Translations under genes and position numbers: made by a program
In this document: positions 17,227 to 25,811 of the stretch, in pieces
Position numbering within the stretch: position 1 is the first letter of the stretch
Layout of the letters: every line of letters begins with the position of its first letter
Assembly: GCF_039536325.1 (NCBI RefSeq)
Contig: NZ_BAAAYO010000008.1
Location: 434,001 to 498,000, forward strand
Origin: Paenibacillus_AB hodogayensis
GTDB taxonomy: Bacteria; Bacillota; Bacilli; Paenibacillales; NBRC-103111
Length of the DNA stretch: 64,000 bases
Direction: 5' to 3'
The notes under the pieces: generated by a model
Told to the model about the DNA's origin: nothing
The model's input: only the letters and a program-made list of their open reading frames with translations
Databases searched by the model: none

Positions 17227-18333
17227 TTACGGCCGTTCGAGCCGGATGACCGTATCGGTCAGCTCGCGTCCGTTTACAACCAGCGCAATCCGGTGTTCGC
17301 CGGGGTAATGGCGGCGGGTCGTCAAGTCCGCCCAGCGGTGCGTGCGCGTGCCGGTCAGGACGGCTCCGCCGGGAACCGTCTTATCCGACAGCAAGAACAG
17401 CTTGCGCGAGCGGCGGTCCCCCGCTTTGACGAAATCGATTCCGTATTCGATGCGCAGATGGACCGGCTCGCCTTCCCGGACGCGCAGCTCGTAGCGCAGC
17501 TCGCAGCTGTCACCGATGCGCAGCGCTGCCGGACTCGCCGTCAACGAAGAGTATGTCGCAAGCGGCGCGTCGTCCCCCGCCTGCGCGTAGCCGAACAACG
17601 CCAGCGCCTGCGGCTCGGCTCGGCGGATCAACGTCCGGCAGCCATGCCGGATGATCCAGTCCGTCTCGGGAGAAGCGCCCTTCCAACGGCTGGCCGTCTC
17701 CAGCACGACGGAGGGATGATCCTTGGCGATGTCGTTCAGATGGTTGGCGACGCTCTTGCGCACGTACAGGGAAGAATCGGCTTTCAGCAATTCGAGTATC
17801 GGCAGCAGCGGCGCCGGATCGCGCTTGAATAAGGGAAGCGCTTGTCCCCACGGCAGGCGGGGCCGGCTGCCTTCGCTGGCCAACCGGCGCACGTGCTCGT
17901 TCGGATGCGTCGCCCATATGGTCATTTGTCGCACCATCCGCTCCGGGTCGCGCAGCAGAAACGGACGAACGGCGAATTCCGCCGACGAACGCGCAGTAAA
18001 CCTTTCCAGAGCGCCCATCGAGCGTTCCCAATGCTCCTCCGCTTGGCCGTATACCTCCACAAAATCAGGAAAAAACAAATAGGGAAACCCGATGCACGTT
18101 TCATCAATCGCGTATAAAACGTCCAGCGCCGCCTCATACCCGGCCGGAAGATGCGTCCCCAACGTGACGGTTATTTTGCGGATGCGCTCCTTGAGTTGAA
18201 GCGCGTCCCAATCGCCGTCCATCGTTGCGGCGACGAACGATTCCGTATCGAAGGCGTCGTATGCGGTCTGCACCTTCTCGCCGAATTGACGCAGGAACGC
18301 TTCGTGATACATATCTTTTAACGGTTCGGCCAC
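17227..18333 (-). CDS. DNA alkylation repair protein, AlkC/AlkD-like HEAT repeat type with C-terminal Ig-like domain
   Basis: A 368-residue protein. Residues 1-245 form alpha-helical HEAT-like repeats of the alkylpurine DNA glycosylase superfamily; the segment FPDFVEVYGQAEEHWERSM, the stretch SSLYVRKSVANHLNDIAKDH and DWIIRHGCRTLIRR match the AlkC group. Residues 265-368 are a beta-rich, Ig-like domain (LRIGDSCELRYELRV ... HYPGEHRIALVVNGREL), a fusion seen in some AlkC proteins. The expected reaction is removal of N3- or N7-alkylated purines. GTG 18333 follows AAGGAGGG. It is transcribed in the same direction as the RlmN paralogue 44 bases upstream, so the two may share a transcript. Confidence 0.78.
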   Translation of the reverse strand: MAEPLKDMYHEAFLRQFGEKVQTAYDAFDTESFVAATMDGDWDALQLKERIRKITVTLGTHLPAGYEAALDVLYAIDETCIGFPYLFFPDFVEVYGQAEEHWERSMGALERFTARSSAEFAVRPFLLRDPERMVRQMTIWATHPNEHVRRLASEGSRPRLPWGQALPLFKRDPAPLLPILELLKADSSLYVRKSVANHLNDIAKDHPSVVLETASRWKGASPETDWIIRHGCRTLIRRAEPQALALFGYAQAGDDAPLATYSSLTASPAALRIGDSCELRYELRVREGEPVHLRIEYGIDFVKAGDRRSRKLFLLSDKTVPGGAVLTGTRTHRWADLTTRRHYPGEHRIALVVNGRELTDTVIRLERP

Positions 18334-18377
18334 GCTTGACCCTCCTTATGTTCAAAAAAATAGAGCCCTTATCGGGC

Positions 18378-19448
18378 TCAGGTGGAAACGGCTTCCGCCT
18401 TGATCCGCTTGCTGCGCAGCTGCCCGCAGGCGGCATCGATATCCGCTCCGTGCTCCAAGCGCACGCTGCAGCTAACCCCTTGCTTCTTGAGGGTGTCGTA
18501 AAAAGCGCTCACCGTCGACCGATCCGTTCTCTTGTATTGACTATGCTCGTCCACCGGGTTGTACGGGATCAGATTGACGTTGACGAGCGGCCTCCTGTCG
18601 GCGATCAGCTCGGCCAGCTCCAGCGCATGCTCCCTCTGGTCGTTGACATCCTTCAGCAAAATGTATTCCAGCGTAATCCGGCGTCTGGTTTTGGCCAAAT
18701 AATAATCGATGGCCGGCATCAGCTTTTCCAGCGGAATCGCCTTATTGATCTTCATAATCCGGGTGCGCAGCTCGTTATTGGGCGCGTGCAGGGAGATGGC
18801 CAGATTCACTCTCAGATCGGCATCGGTAAAGTCATAAATTTTATCCGCCAGGCCGCTGGTCGAAACGGTAATGTGCCGGGCCGCTATCGCCAGTCCCTTC
18901 TGATGTTTGACAATGTTCAGGAAATTCACCAGATTGACGAAGTTATCGAACGGCTCGCCGATCCCCATCACGACGATATGACTCACCAGTTCGCCTTGAC
19001 CTGCGGCGTCAAGATGATGCTGCACGTGCATCAACTGCTCGACGATCTCGCCGCTCGACAGGTCGCGGCTTTTCTTGATCAGGCCGCTGGCGCAGAAGCT
19101 GCACCCGATGTTGCAGCCGACCTGCGTCGTCACGCAGACGGACAAGCCGAACTTGTGCCGCATCAGCACCGTTTCGATCAGATTGCCGTCCTGCAGCCTG
19201 AACAAAAATTTATTCGTTCCGTCCACCGACTCCTGCTTGTAATGCTCGCTCATCGTACGGAGCGCGAAATGGTCGTCCAGCAGTTCGAGGCACTCTTTAT
19301 GAACATCGGTCATCTCGGCAAAAGAGGCAACCCGTTTGCGATACAGCCCTTCCCACACAAGCGCGGCGCGGGATTTCTTATGCCCCCGCTCCGCGAGCCA
19401 GGCGGTCAATTGTTCGAATGTCAGTCCGTAAATCGAATCTTTATTCAT
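18378..19448 (-). CDS. RlmN/Cfr-family radical SAM rRNA methyltransferase (second RlmN paralogue)
   Basis: A 356-residue radical SAM enzyme. The cluster motif is GCNIGCSFCASG (Cx3Cx2C), the GEPF and SLHAPN motifs follow, and the C-terminal DIDAACGQLRSK contains the methyl-carrier Cys. Family members methylate A2503 of 23S rRNA (RlmN at C2, Cfr at C8). It differs clearly from the housekeeping rlmN at 61624, which sits in its canonical operon, so this is an extra copy. The motif VCVTTQVGCNIGC is RlmN-like rather than Cfr-like (Cfr has SSQCGCNFGC). ATG 19448 follows AAGAGG at 6 bases. Resistance to ribosomal antibiotics is possible but only inferred. Confidence 0.85.
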   Translation of the reverse strand: MNKDSIYGLTFEQLTAWLAERGHKKSRAALVWEGLYRKRVASFAEMTDVHKECLELLDDHFALRTMSEHYKQESVDGTNKFLFRLQDGNLIETVLMRHKFGLSVCVTTQVGCNIGCSFCASGLIKKSRDLSSGEIVEQLMHVQHHLDAAGQGELVSHIVVMGIGEPFDNFVNLVNFLNIVKHQKGLAIAARHITVSTSGLADKIYDFTDADLRVNLAISLHAPNNELRTRIMKINKAIPLEKLMPAIDYYLAKTRRRITLEYILLKDVNDQREHALELAELIADRRPLVNVNLIPYNPVDEHSQYKRTDRSTVSAFYDTLKKQGVSCSVRLEHGADIDAACGQLRSKRIKAEAVST

Positions 19449-19583
19449 TTCCAACCTCTTTTCGGTAAATGGCCGGAGCCTGCAGTCTTTTCTCTATTGT
19501 CCCAAAAAAGCGGCAGATACACAAGAAGGTACGGCTTCGGGTCGATTAAAGGAATAATAAATATTTCGTCGAATGTTACGGGT

Positions 19584-22500
19584 ATGATACGGTTACGAAA
19601 CTACCGAAGCCAAACGGCACTGAAACATATCGCGATTTCTCTCCTGTTCCTAGGCGCGCTGCTCGGCCTCCGGACGTTCTGGCATGCCCTTCACGCCACT
19701 CCCGAGCCCCTGCTTGCGGTCGGGGGCGTGCTGGACTTGACCGGCCGGGATCTGGAGCGTTCCCGCCCGATCTCGCTCGACGGGGAGTGGGAGTTTTACC
19801 CCGGCGCCTTCGTCCCTTCCGGCGCCGCGTCGGCCAGCCCGCGCCTGCTGCACGTTCCGGGCGATTGGAGCAGCGGATGGCCGGAAGAGAAGCATTCCTC
19901 CTTGGGTTATGGCACATACCGGCTGCGCATTTTGATCGATCGACCGATGGAGCAGCCTTACACGTTTTGGGTTCAAAAAATCGAGGCCTCTTCCGCCCTT
20001 GTCATTAACGGCCGTACGGAGGCCTCGTTCGGGCGACTCGCGGAGACGGAGGAAGGCTATTCGCCGCGCATGGTTTCCTACACCGCTTCCTACCCGGCCG
20101 CCGATGTCCGGGAAATCGAGCTGCTGGTGCGCTCGGCCAATTTCGACAATCCCAAGTCCGGCGGCATGATCCGCTCCATCAAGTTCGGCTCGCAGGCGGC
20201 TATCGACTCCATGCGCTGGTATTCCATCGGCTTCCAATTGGTGACATTCGTCGTGCTGCTTCTGCATGGCTTGTATGCAGGCATTTTGTATGCGTTCAAG
20301 CCTCAGGATAAGACGCTTCTGATCTTCTGCCTGCTGCTGCTGGCGGGCAGCTTGACCGTCGTAACGGACCACGACAACCTGCTGATGCTTTGGCTGCCTC
20401 TCAATTACACGTGGACGCTGAAGGTGCGGATTCTCGCCTACATGTGGTTTTCCTTTCTGGTTCTGCTGCTGTTCCGCAAATTCGCTTATAAGGAAGCGGG
20501 GAGCCCGCTCTTCACCGCTTATACGGCCGCATTCGTCCTGTATACGGCGTTCGTGCTGGCAGTCCCGGTCACTATCGTTCATGTCTCGGCGCATTTCAAA
20601 GTGTTCACTTTCTTCTATTTGTTTCCGCTTGTCTGGTTTTTCCTGCTCATCGTCGGACTGATCGTCCGCAATCACCGCGACGCCGTCTTCCTACTGTTCG
20701 CCGCGGCGAGTCTGGCCACGAACGTGATCTGGGGCGTTATTCTTTATAAGGAAGGCGGAGAAAACGTCTATTACCCGCTCGACATACTCGCGGCCATTGT
20801 CAGCTTCTCCGCGTACTGGTTCAAACGGTACTTCCGCAATGCCGAGGAGAACGCCAAGCTGAACGAACAGCTGAGGGCGTCAGACAGGCTCAAGGATCAG
20901 TTTCTCGCCAATACGTCGCACGAGCTCAGAACGCCGCTGCACGGCATCATGAACATCGCCGAGATGGTCGCGTTCAAAGAGAAGGAGGCGATGAACGCGA
21001 AAAGCTTCAAGGACATGGAACTGCTCATCACGATCAGCCGCCGCATGTCGCATATGCTCGACGATCTACTGGATGTGGCTAAGCTTCAGGAAAAGCGCAT
21101 AACGCTGCATAAAGAACCGCTGCGCATTCAATCGGTGGCGGCCGGCGTCCTCGATATGCTTGCCTACATGACAGAAGGAAAAGCCGTTCGTCTGAAGCTG
21201 GATATCGCCGAATCGATGCCGGCCGTATGGGCCGACGAGAAGCGGCTTGTACAAATTTTATTCAATCTGCTGCATAACGCGCTCAAATATACGGAAGCCG
21301 GTACGATCGCTATTTCCGCCGAAGCACGGGGCGGCAATGCGGTCATTCAAGTGTCCGATACCGGGGCGGGCATGGACGAGCGGACGCGGGCGCGGATATT
21401 TTTACCCTATGAGCAAGGGCTTAACACCGGCGGAGGCATCGGGCTCGGCTTGAGCATCTGCAAGCAGCTGGTCGAGCTGCACGGCGGCGAGCTGGAGGCG
21501 TTCTCCGAGCCCGGAAAAGGCTCGGTCTTCCAGTTCGTCCTTCCGTTGGCCAACGACGTGCCCGTCCGCCACCTGTCGGAACGACTCCGGGATACGGACC
21601 GGAGCCTGGACGACCGGGACCCCTGGATCGCGGCGGATGCTCCGGAAGAAGCGTGGTCCGTTGTGCAAACCGCGGCTCCTGCCTTTGCCGGAAAACCGAT
21701 GAACATCCTCGCCGTGGATGACGACCCGGTCAACCTTAAGGTGCTGGCCAGCATCCTCTCGGCGGAACCGTATAACGTCAGGCTGGCCGGCTCCGCCTTC
21801 GAAGCGCTCGACTTGCTCGGGTCGGTTCAATGGGACTTGCTTGTCGTCGACGTCATGATGCCCGGCATGTCCGGCTACGAGCTGACGCGCAAAGTGCGGG
21901 AGCGCTTCTCCCTTTCCGAGCTTCCGGTACTGCTGCTGACTGCGCGCAGCCAGCAGGCGGACATCTACACCGGTTTTTTGGCCGGAGCCAACGACTACGT
22001 GACGAAGCCGGTCGACTCCATGGAGCTGAAATATCGCATTTGGTCGCTGACTACGCTGAAGCAATCCGTACATGAACGGTTACGGATGGAGGCGGCCTAT
22101 TTGCAGGCGCAGATTCATCCGCACTTTCTGTTCAATACGCTGAATTCGATTATGGCGCTGAGCGATATCGATTCGGAGAAGATGCGCAAGCTCGGCAGCG
22201 CCTTTTCATCGTATTTGCGGATCAGCTTCGACTTTTTGAACACCGGGGAGCTTGTCGAGCTTTCCCATGAGCTGGAGCTCGTCCGCGCTTACTTGTACAT
22301 CGAGAAGGAGCGGTTCGAAGATAGGCTGTCCGTGCAGTGGGACCTCGATCCGGATATTCGGCTGCACCTCCCTCCGCTCACCGTTCAGCCGCTTGTCGAG
22401 AATGCGGTCCGTCATGGCTTGCTCAGCCGGATGAAGGGCGTTACGGTACATATCCGGATTACCCGGCAGGACGATTCCGTATTGGTCCAAGTGCAGGATG

Positions 22501-22700
22501 ACGGCAGCGGGATCGAACCGGAGAAAGTCCGGCAGCTCCTCCAGCCGTCATTCAAGGACAAGGGCGGAATCGGGCTGACCAATACGAACCGGCGGTTGAC
22601 GCAATTGTACGGGAAAGGCTTGTCGATCGAAAGCGCTTTGGGAGAGGGCACCACCGTTTCTTTCATCATTCCCGATCTGGACGATACGGAACGCCTTTGA
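19584..22700 (+). CDS. Hybrid sensor kinase: 7TMR-DISM, HisKA-HATPase, receiver, then LytS-type kinase
   Basis: A 1038-residue membrane sensor. In order: one N-terminal membrane segment; an extracellular 7TMR-DISM domain (about 45-205, SLDGEWEFYPG); seven membrane helices (about 215-420); HisKA with NTSHELRTPLHG (His near 445); a HATPase with LLHNALKYTEAG and GLGLSICKQL; a receiver (about 705-825, phospho-Asp in VVDVMMPGMSGYE); a second, LytS-type kinase core with QIHPHFLFNTLNS (near 842); and a second HATPase ending near 1035. Two separate kinase modules flank a receiver in one chain. The frame is open far upstream, but that part is antisense to the RlmN gene; ATG 19584 is the natural start. 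No partner regulator is adjacent. Confidence 0.88.
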   Translation: MIRLRNYRSQTALKHIAISLLFLGALLGLRTFWHALHATPEPLLAVGGVLDLTGRDLERSRPISLDGEWEFYPGAFVPSGAASASPRLLHVPGDWSSGWPEEKHSSLGYGTYRLRILIDRPMEQPYTFWVQKIEASSALVINGRTEASFGRLAETEEGYSPRMVSYTASYPAADVREIELLVRSANFDNPKSGGMIRSIKFGSQAAIDSMRWYSIGFQLVTFVVLLLHGLYAGILYAFKPQDKTLLIFCLLLLAGSLTVVTDHDNLLMLWLPLNYTWTLKVRILAYMWFSFLVLLLFRKFAYKEAGSPLFTAYTAAFVLYTAFVLAVPVTIVHVSAHFKVFTFFYLFPLVWFFLLIVGLIVRNHRDAVFLLFAAASLATNVIWGVILYKEGGENVYYPLDILAAIVSFSAYWFKRYFRNAEENAKLNEQLRASDRLKDQFLANTSHELRTPLHGIMNIAEMVAFKEKEAMNAKSFKDMELLITISRRMSHMLDDLLDVAKLQEKRITLHKEPLRIQSVAAGVLDMLAYMTEGKAVRLKLDIAESMPAVWADEKRLVQILFNLLHNALKYTEAGTIAISAEARGGNAVIQVSDTGAGMDERTRARIFLPYEQGLNTGGGIGLGLSICKQLVELHGGELEAFSEPGKGSVFQFVLPLANDVPVRHLSERLRDTDRSLDDRDPWIAADAPEEAWSVVQTAAPAFAGKPMNILAVDDDPVNLKVLASILSAEPYNVRLAGSAFEALDLLGSVQWDLLVVDVMMPGMSGYELTRKVRERFSLSELPVLLLTARSQQADIYTGFLAGANDYVTKPVDSMELKYRIWSLTTLKQSVHERLRMEAAYLQAQIHPHFLFNTLNSIMALSDIDSEKMRKLGSAFSSYLRISFDFLNTGELVELSHELELVRAYLYIEKERFEDRLSVQWDLDPDIRLHLPPLTVQPLVENAVRHGLLSRMKGVTVHIRITRQDDSVLVQVQDDGSGIEPEKVRQLLQPSFKDKGGIGLTNTNRRLTQLYGKGLSIESALGEGTTVSFIIPDLDDTERL

Positions 22701-22776
22701 CCCGCTCGCCGCGCCCTATTCGTTAAACGAAAGCCATTCCCGGGAAGACATTTCGTTCAAAGCTTCTATATCATTA

Positions 22777-22817
22777 TAAAAGGTCCGGGTACGCGACGAA
22801 TGCCGGTCCCGGACCTT
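22777..22817 (-). terminator. Terminator after the nitroreductase pair
   Basis: AAGGTCCGGG and CCCGGACCTT (22780-22789, 22808-22817) pair perfectly; on the minus strand TTTT follows. It lies 7 bases past the stop of the minus-strand gene. Confidence 0.75.
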
Positions 22818-22823
22818 GCTTAT

Positions 22824-23306
22824 TTACAGCAAATCGAAGCGGAGCCGGCCGGGAGCCGTCTCGGCAGCTCTCTGCGGCGTATCCGCGTCTCCAAGCTCCA
22901 GTACGGCGACAATCCGCTCTGCGTCGCGTACGCCGAACGATCGGCCAAGCTCCCCGTCGTATATCCACTCCGGCATCGTCCGTTCGACCGCTAGCCCCCG
23001 CTCCCAGGCGAGCAGCCGCACATTTTGGATCAGACAGCATACGGCCGCAAAATCCTCCCGCTGCTTGAACGGGTCCGCCTCTTCGTTCATGACGACAATC
23101 AAGCGCGCCGAGGTTGTAGCAGACCGGTCCGGCAAACCGCCCATGCTCCCCTGCTCGACGAATATAAATCTCCACGGCTCCCGGAGTCTATGATTGGGTG
23201 CCCAGACGGCATCGTTCAACAGCTCGAGCACAAGCTGCTGCGTTATCGGGCGGCGGCTTTCCGGCAATTCCCGGCGGCGTTCCATGTTCACATCGGCCAG
23301 CCTCAT
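22824..23306 (-). CDS. Nitroreductase-family protein (short form)
   Basis: A 160-residue FMN-dependent nitroreductase-like protein. It has WAPNHRLREPWRFIFVEQGS at the family's FMN and substrate region and REDFAAVCCLIQNVRLLAWE in the dimer helix region, with GLAVERTM following. It is shorter than usual (about 190-200), mainly because the region between the first two helices is compact. AGGAGG precedes ATG 23306 by 9 bases. It is the second gene after another nitroreductase (48 bases apart) and ends at a strong terminator. Confidence 0.78.
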   Translation of the reverse strand: MRLADVNMERRRELPESRRPITQQLVLELLNDAVWAPNHRLREPWRFIFVEQGSMGGLPDRSATTSARLIVVMNEEADPFKQREDFAAVCCLIQNVRLLAWERGLAVERTMPEWIYDGELGRSFGVRDAERIVAVLELGDADTPQRAAETAPGRLRFDLL

Positions 23307-23354
23307 TGTGCTTCGCCTCCTTTTTTCGCTCGTGAAACGACTTCTGCTTTCTCC

Positions 23355-23930
23355 CTATCGCGCATCCGCCCGAAAGACCGTCCACTTCTTCTCGGCCGGA
23401 GTCCGCCCCCGTCCTCTTGGCGTCTTGTCGAAATACCCCATATGCATAATGCCAACGAACTGCTCGCTTGCTCCAATACCAACGTTTTCGAAGAAAAGCT
23501 CATTCTGGATGAGGCGCTCCGTATCCCACGCCATGCCGAGCCCCCGCTCCCAACCCAGCAATTGGAGCAATTGCAGGGTGCCGCAGGCCGAAGCATAATT
23601 CTCCTCCTGTCTGCGGCGGTCCGGATCGGCGTCGGCGACGACGATCAAGCTGGCAGGGATATCGGCGAATTTTTGTATAAAGCTTTCTACCATTTTATTC
23701 GGTATGAGCTTAACCAGCCTGCTCTGGCGCGTCTTGGCTATCATGCTATCAGCCAGCCGCCGTCTCGCTTCTTCCGTTCCCGCATAGATGCAGCGCCATC
23801 GCGGCTCCTCGTCGGCTCCGTACAGCCGCACCGCCCTTTGCAGCAGTTCGACCACCAGTTCCTGAGCGACCGGCTGCCGGTTAAACCTGCGGATGCTTCT
23901 TCGTTCCCTGATCAACTGCGCCAAGCTCAT
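23355..23930 (-). CDS. Nitroreductase-family protein
   Basis: A 191-residue protein with the family start LIRERRSIRRFNRQPV (FMN phosphate-binding arginines), SLIVVADADPDRR, QEENYASACGTLQLLQLLGW and a C-terminal VGIMHMGYFDKTPRGRGRTP. These enzymes are FMN oxidoreductases reducing nitro, quinone or related groups with NAD(P)H. ATG 23930 is preceded by AAGGAGGGG. It is the first gene of a two-gene unit; three inverted repeats lie in its promoter region at 23964-24046. The two proteins are related but diverged. Confidence 0.85.
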   Translation of the reverse strand: MSLAQLIRERRSIRRFNRQPVAQELVVELLQRAVRLYGADEEPRWRCIYAGTEEARRRLADSMIAKTRQSRLVKLIPNKMVESFIQKFADIPASLIVVADADPDRRRQEENYASACGTLQLLQLLGWERGLGMAWDTERLIQNELFFENVGIGASEQFVGIMHMGYFDKTPRGRGRTPAEKKWTVFRADAR

Positions 23931-23963
23931 CGGCTTCCCCTCCTTGCCGTTTCGTATTACTTT

Positions 23964-24046
23964 GGTTATTTCCTAAATAACCCGTTTACCTTTATAAACA
24001 GGGGTTAGTTTCCATTCATTTTTTAATATTGTTTACTTGTAAACAA
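23964..24046. promoter_or_regulatory. Three inverted repeats upstream of the nitroreductase operon
   Basis: GGTTATTT/AAATAACC (23964-23982), GTTTA/TAAAC (23984-23999) and the perfect 18-base palindrome TTGTTTACTTGTAAACAA (24029-24046). They lie in AT-rich DNA just upstream of the first gene and look like binding sites for a dimeric repressor such as a HxlR or MarR protein. No such gene is adjacent. Confidence 0.5.
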
Positions 24047-24157
24047 AAATATCATATTGCCATCCAAGTTGCAACTGTCGCCTTTATCCGGTAACCGCAA
24101 AGCAAAAAAACGAAAAGAAAAGCCGGTAAGCCGACCGCTTCTGCGGCCGCGCTCCGG

Positions 24158-25129
24158 CTATTGGGGGTTTGCCAGCTTGTCCAGATAAGGAAGCAGGTAA
24201 TCGACCGGAACGGCCAGACCCACCTTCTCCTTCCGTCCCGCAAGCTCGATCTCCGTGGTCGCGAATACGACCGCAATCGCCTCGCCGCTTTCATTGATGA
24301 CCGGACTTCCGCTGTTGCCTTTGTAGATCGGCGCTTGCAGCGCCATCGCCGGAACGTCTAGGCCATGGACGGGAATTTCTCCGGCTATCGTGCCTTCGTT
24401 CGCGATACGGCTGAAAAACAGTGGGTTGCCGATCACATACACATGCTCCCCGGCTTGCCAGGTCCGCTTCCGCTCCACGGGCAGCGTCGTACGCCGCTCC
24501 TTGTCCGGGGCGATTTTCAAAACGGCCAGATCGAGCCCCGCTTCGCTAACCACCACTTCCGCTTCATAGCTGAGTCCTTTGGAGAAACGGACGAACGCTT
24601 TCTTGTTTCCTTCGATTACGTGATGATTCGTCACGATATAGCCGTCCGGGGAAATGAGGAAACCGGTCCCCTTGCCCTGCTCGGTGCTGACCGTTACGAT
24701 GGCCTGCTTGTACTGCGATATCGCATCGTTGCGGGACAGCTCCCGGGATACGGAAAGGAAGCGGATCGCATCGAGGTTGTACAGCAGCGGCCAGAAAGCG
24801 AATACGTTGGCGAGCAAGGCGACGACCATAAACACGGCAATCGCTTTTTTCAGCCTTTGGCGCGTTCTTGCCTTCCGTTCGAAATAGTCGCGATCTTCCT
24901 CTTCATCCGCCTCGCTCCATGAAATGTCGTCCGCTTCGTCCCGCTCTTCGTCTTCGTGGCGGTATTGGTTTTCGTGCTCCACCTCATGGGAACGTTCACG
25001 CTGTTCTCCGCGGCCGCCTTCCCGCTCGGTCTCCTCCGCTTGCACACGCTCGTCCTCACGTGCGCTCTCCTCGCCGTTCCCATTCCTCCGGTTATCCGCA
25101 TCGGACAAACGATCCTCGTCTTTTTTCAT
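24158..25129 (-). CDS. Membrane-anchored trypsin-like serine protease (HtrA-like, no PDZ)
   Basis: A 323-residue protein with an unusual N-terminus: residues 1-90 are almost entirely charged (rich in Glu, Arg and Asp), then one membrane helix (about 93-115) and an extracellular chymotrypsin-fold protease. The catalytic triad is visible: His in VTNHHVIEG, Asp in AGLDLAVLK and Ser in KGNSGSPVIN. There is no PDZ domain; the chain ends soon after the protease. ATG 25129 follows AGGAGGGG at about 4 bases. The charged tail would lie in the cytoplasm. A role in envelope protein quality control or regulated cleavage is inferred from the family. Confidence 0.85.
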   Translation of the reverse strand: MKKDEDRLSDADNRRNGNGEESAREDERVQAEETEREGGRGEQRERSHEVEHENQYRHEDEERDEADDISWSEADEEEDRDYFERKARTRQRLKKAIAVFMVVALLANVFAFWPLLYNLDAIRFLSVSRELSRNDAISQYKQAIVTVSTEQGKGTGFLISPDGYIVTNHHVIEGNKKAFVRFSKGLSYEAEVVVSEAGLDLAVLKIAPDKERRTTLPVERKRTWQAGEHVYVIGNPLFFSRIANEGTIAGEIPVHGLDVPAMALQAPIYKGNSGSPVINESGEAIAVVFATTEIELAGRKEKVGLAVPVDYLLPYLDKLANPQ

Positions 25130-25172
25130 CGGCCCCTCCTGTCCCGCCGTTCCCGCTATTGGATTATCTTGT

Positions 25173-25181
25173 ATTATAGCA
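25173..25181 (-). promoter_or_regulatory. Extended -10 promoter of the protease gene
   Basis: The minus strand reads TGCTATAAT, a perfect extended -10, 44 bases before the protease start. No -35 box is evident, which is common for extended -10 promoters. Confidence 0.55.
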
Positions 25182-25198
25182 CGAACGCGCGGGTTCCC

Positions 25199-25798
25199 TC
25201 ACTCCCGCACTGCAGGCCGGCCAAAACCCAGGAGCATGTCGGCAATGACGCTCATCGTCTCCTCCAGCGCCGCTTCCGCATCCGGACATTGCGCGATCCA
25301 CAGCGCGGCTTCGTTTAGGGCACCGGAGAGAATGTGAACGGTTGCCTCGACGGACGCGGGCTTAAAGCTCCCTAGCCGCTGCATTGTCAGGAGCTGCTCG
25401 CGCAGCAGGCGCATCGAGTGACGCTCGTCCAGCGCGCGCCAGGTCTCCCAGCCCAGAACGGCCGGTCCGTCCAGCAGCATGATGCGCTTGCTTCGCGGCT
25501 CCACCGCGGCCGCTACAAAGGCGCCGCACCCGTTGTACAGCTGCTCCCAAACCTCTTCGCTCTTCGCGGCTTCCGCTTCCACCCGCTCGGCGATCTCTTT
25601 CTGAACGGCCTCCAGAACGATGCGGAACAATCCTTTTTTGCTGCCGAAATGGTGGTACAGAGCGCCGCGAGTCAGGCCGGCCTCGGCTACGATATCCTCC
25701 AGCGCCGCTTCCGCATATCCCTGCTTTGTAAAATGAGTCCTCGCCACTTCGATGAGCTTGGCCATCGTTTCGGAGGCGTCTTCCTTTGTTCTTCTCAT
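25199..25798 (-). CDS. TetR-family transcriptional regulator
   Basis: A 199-residue repressor. The HTH is ALEDIVAEAGLTRGALYHHF with GSKKGLFRIVLEAVQ following, the classic AcrR-like start. The C-terminal domain includes RIMLLDGPAVLGWETWRALD, a motif shared by a well-populated subgroup. It lies 13 bases downstream of the VOC gene and is transcribed with it. A perfect palindrome upstream of the pair is its likely operator. Confidence 0.9.
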   Translation of the reverse strand: MRRTKEDASETMAKLIEVARTHFTKQGYAEAALEDIVAEAGLTRGALYHHFGSKKGLFRIVLEAVQKEIAERVEAEAAKSEEVWEQLYNGCGAFVAAAVEPRSKRIMLLDGPAVLGWETWRALDERHSMRLLREQLLTMQRLGSFKPASVEATVHILSGALNEAALWIAQCPDAEAALEETMSVIADMLLGFGRPAVRE

Positions 25799-25811
25799 GG
25801 TCCGTCCGCTC

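Noticed and set aside
18225..19583. Upstream in-frame extension of the hybrid kinase by about 450 residues
   Set aside because: It is antisense to the RlmN-like and AlkC-like genes and has their mirrored composition; the kinase starts at 19584.
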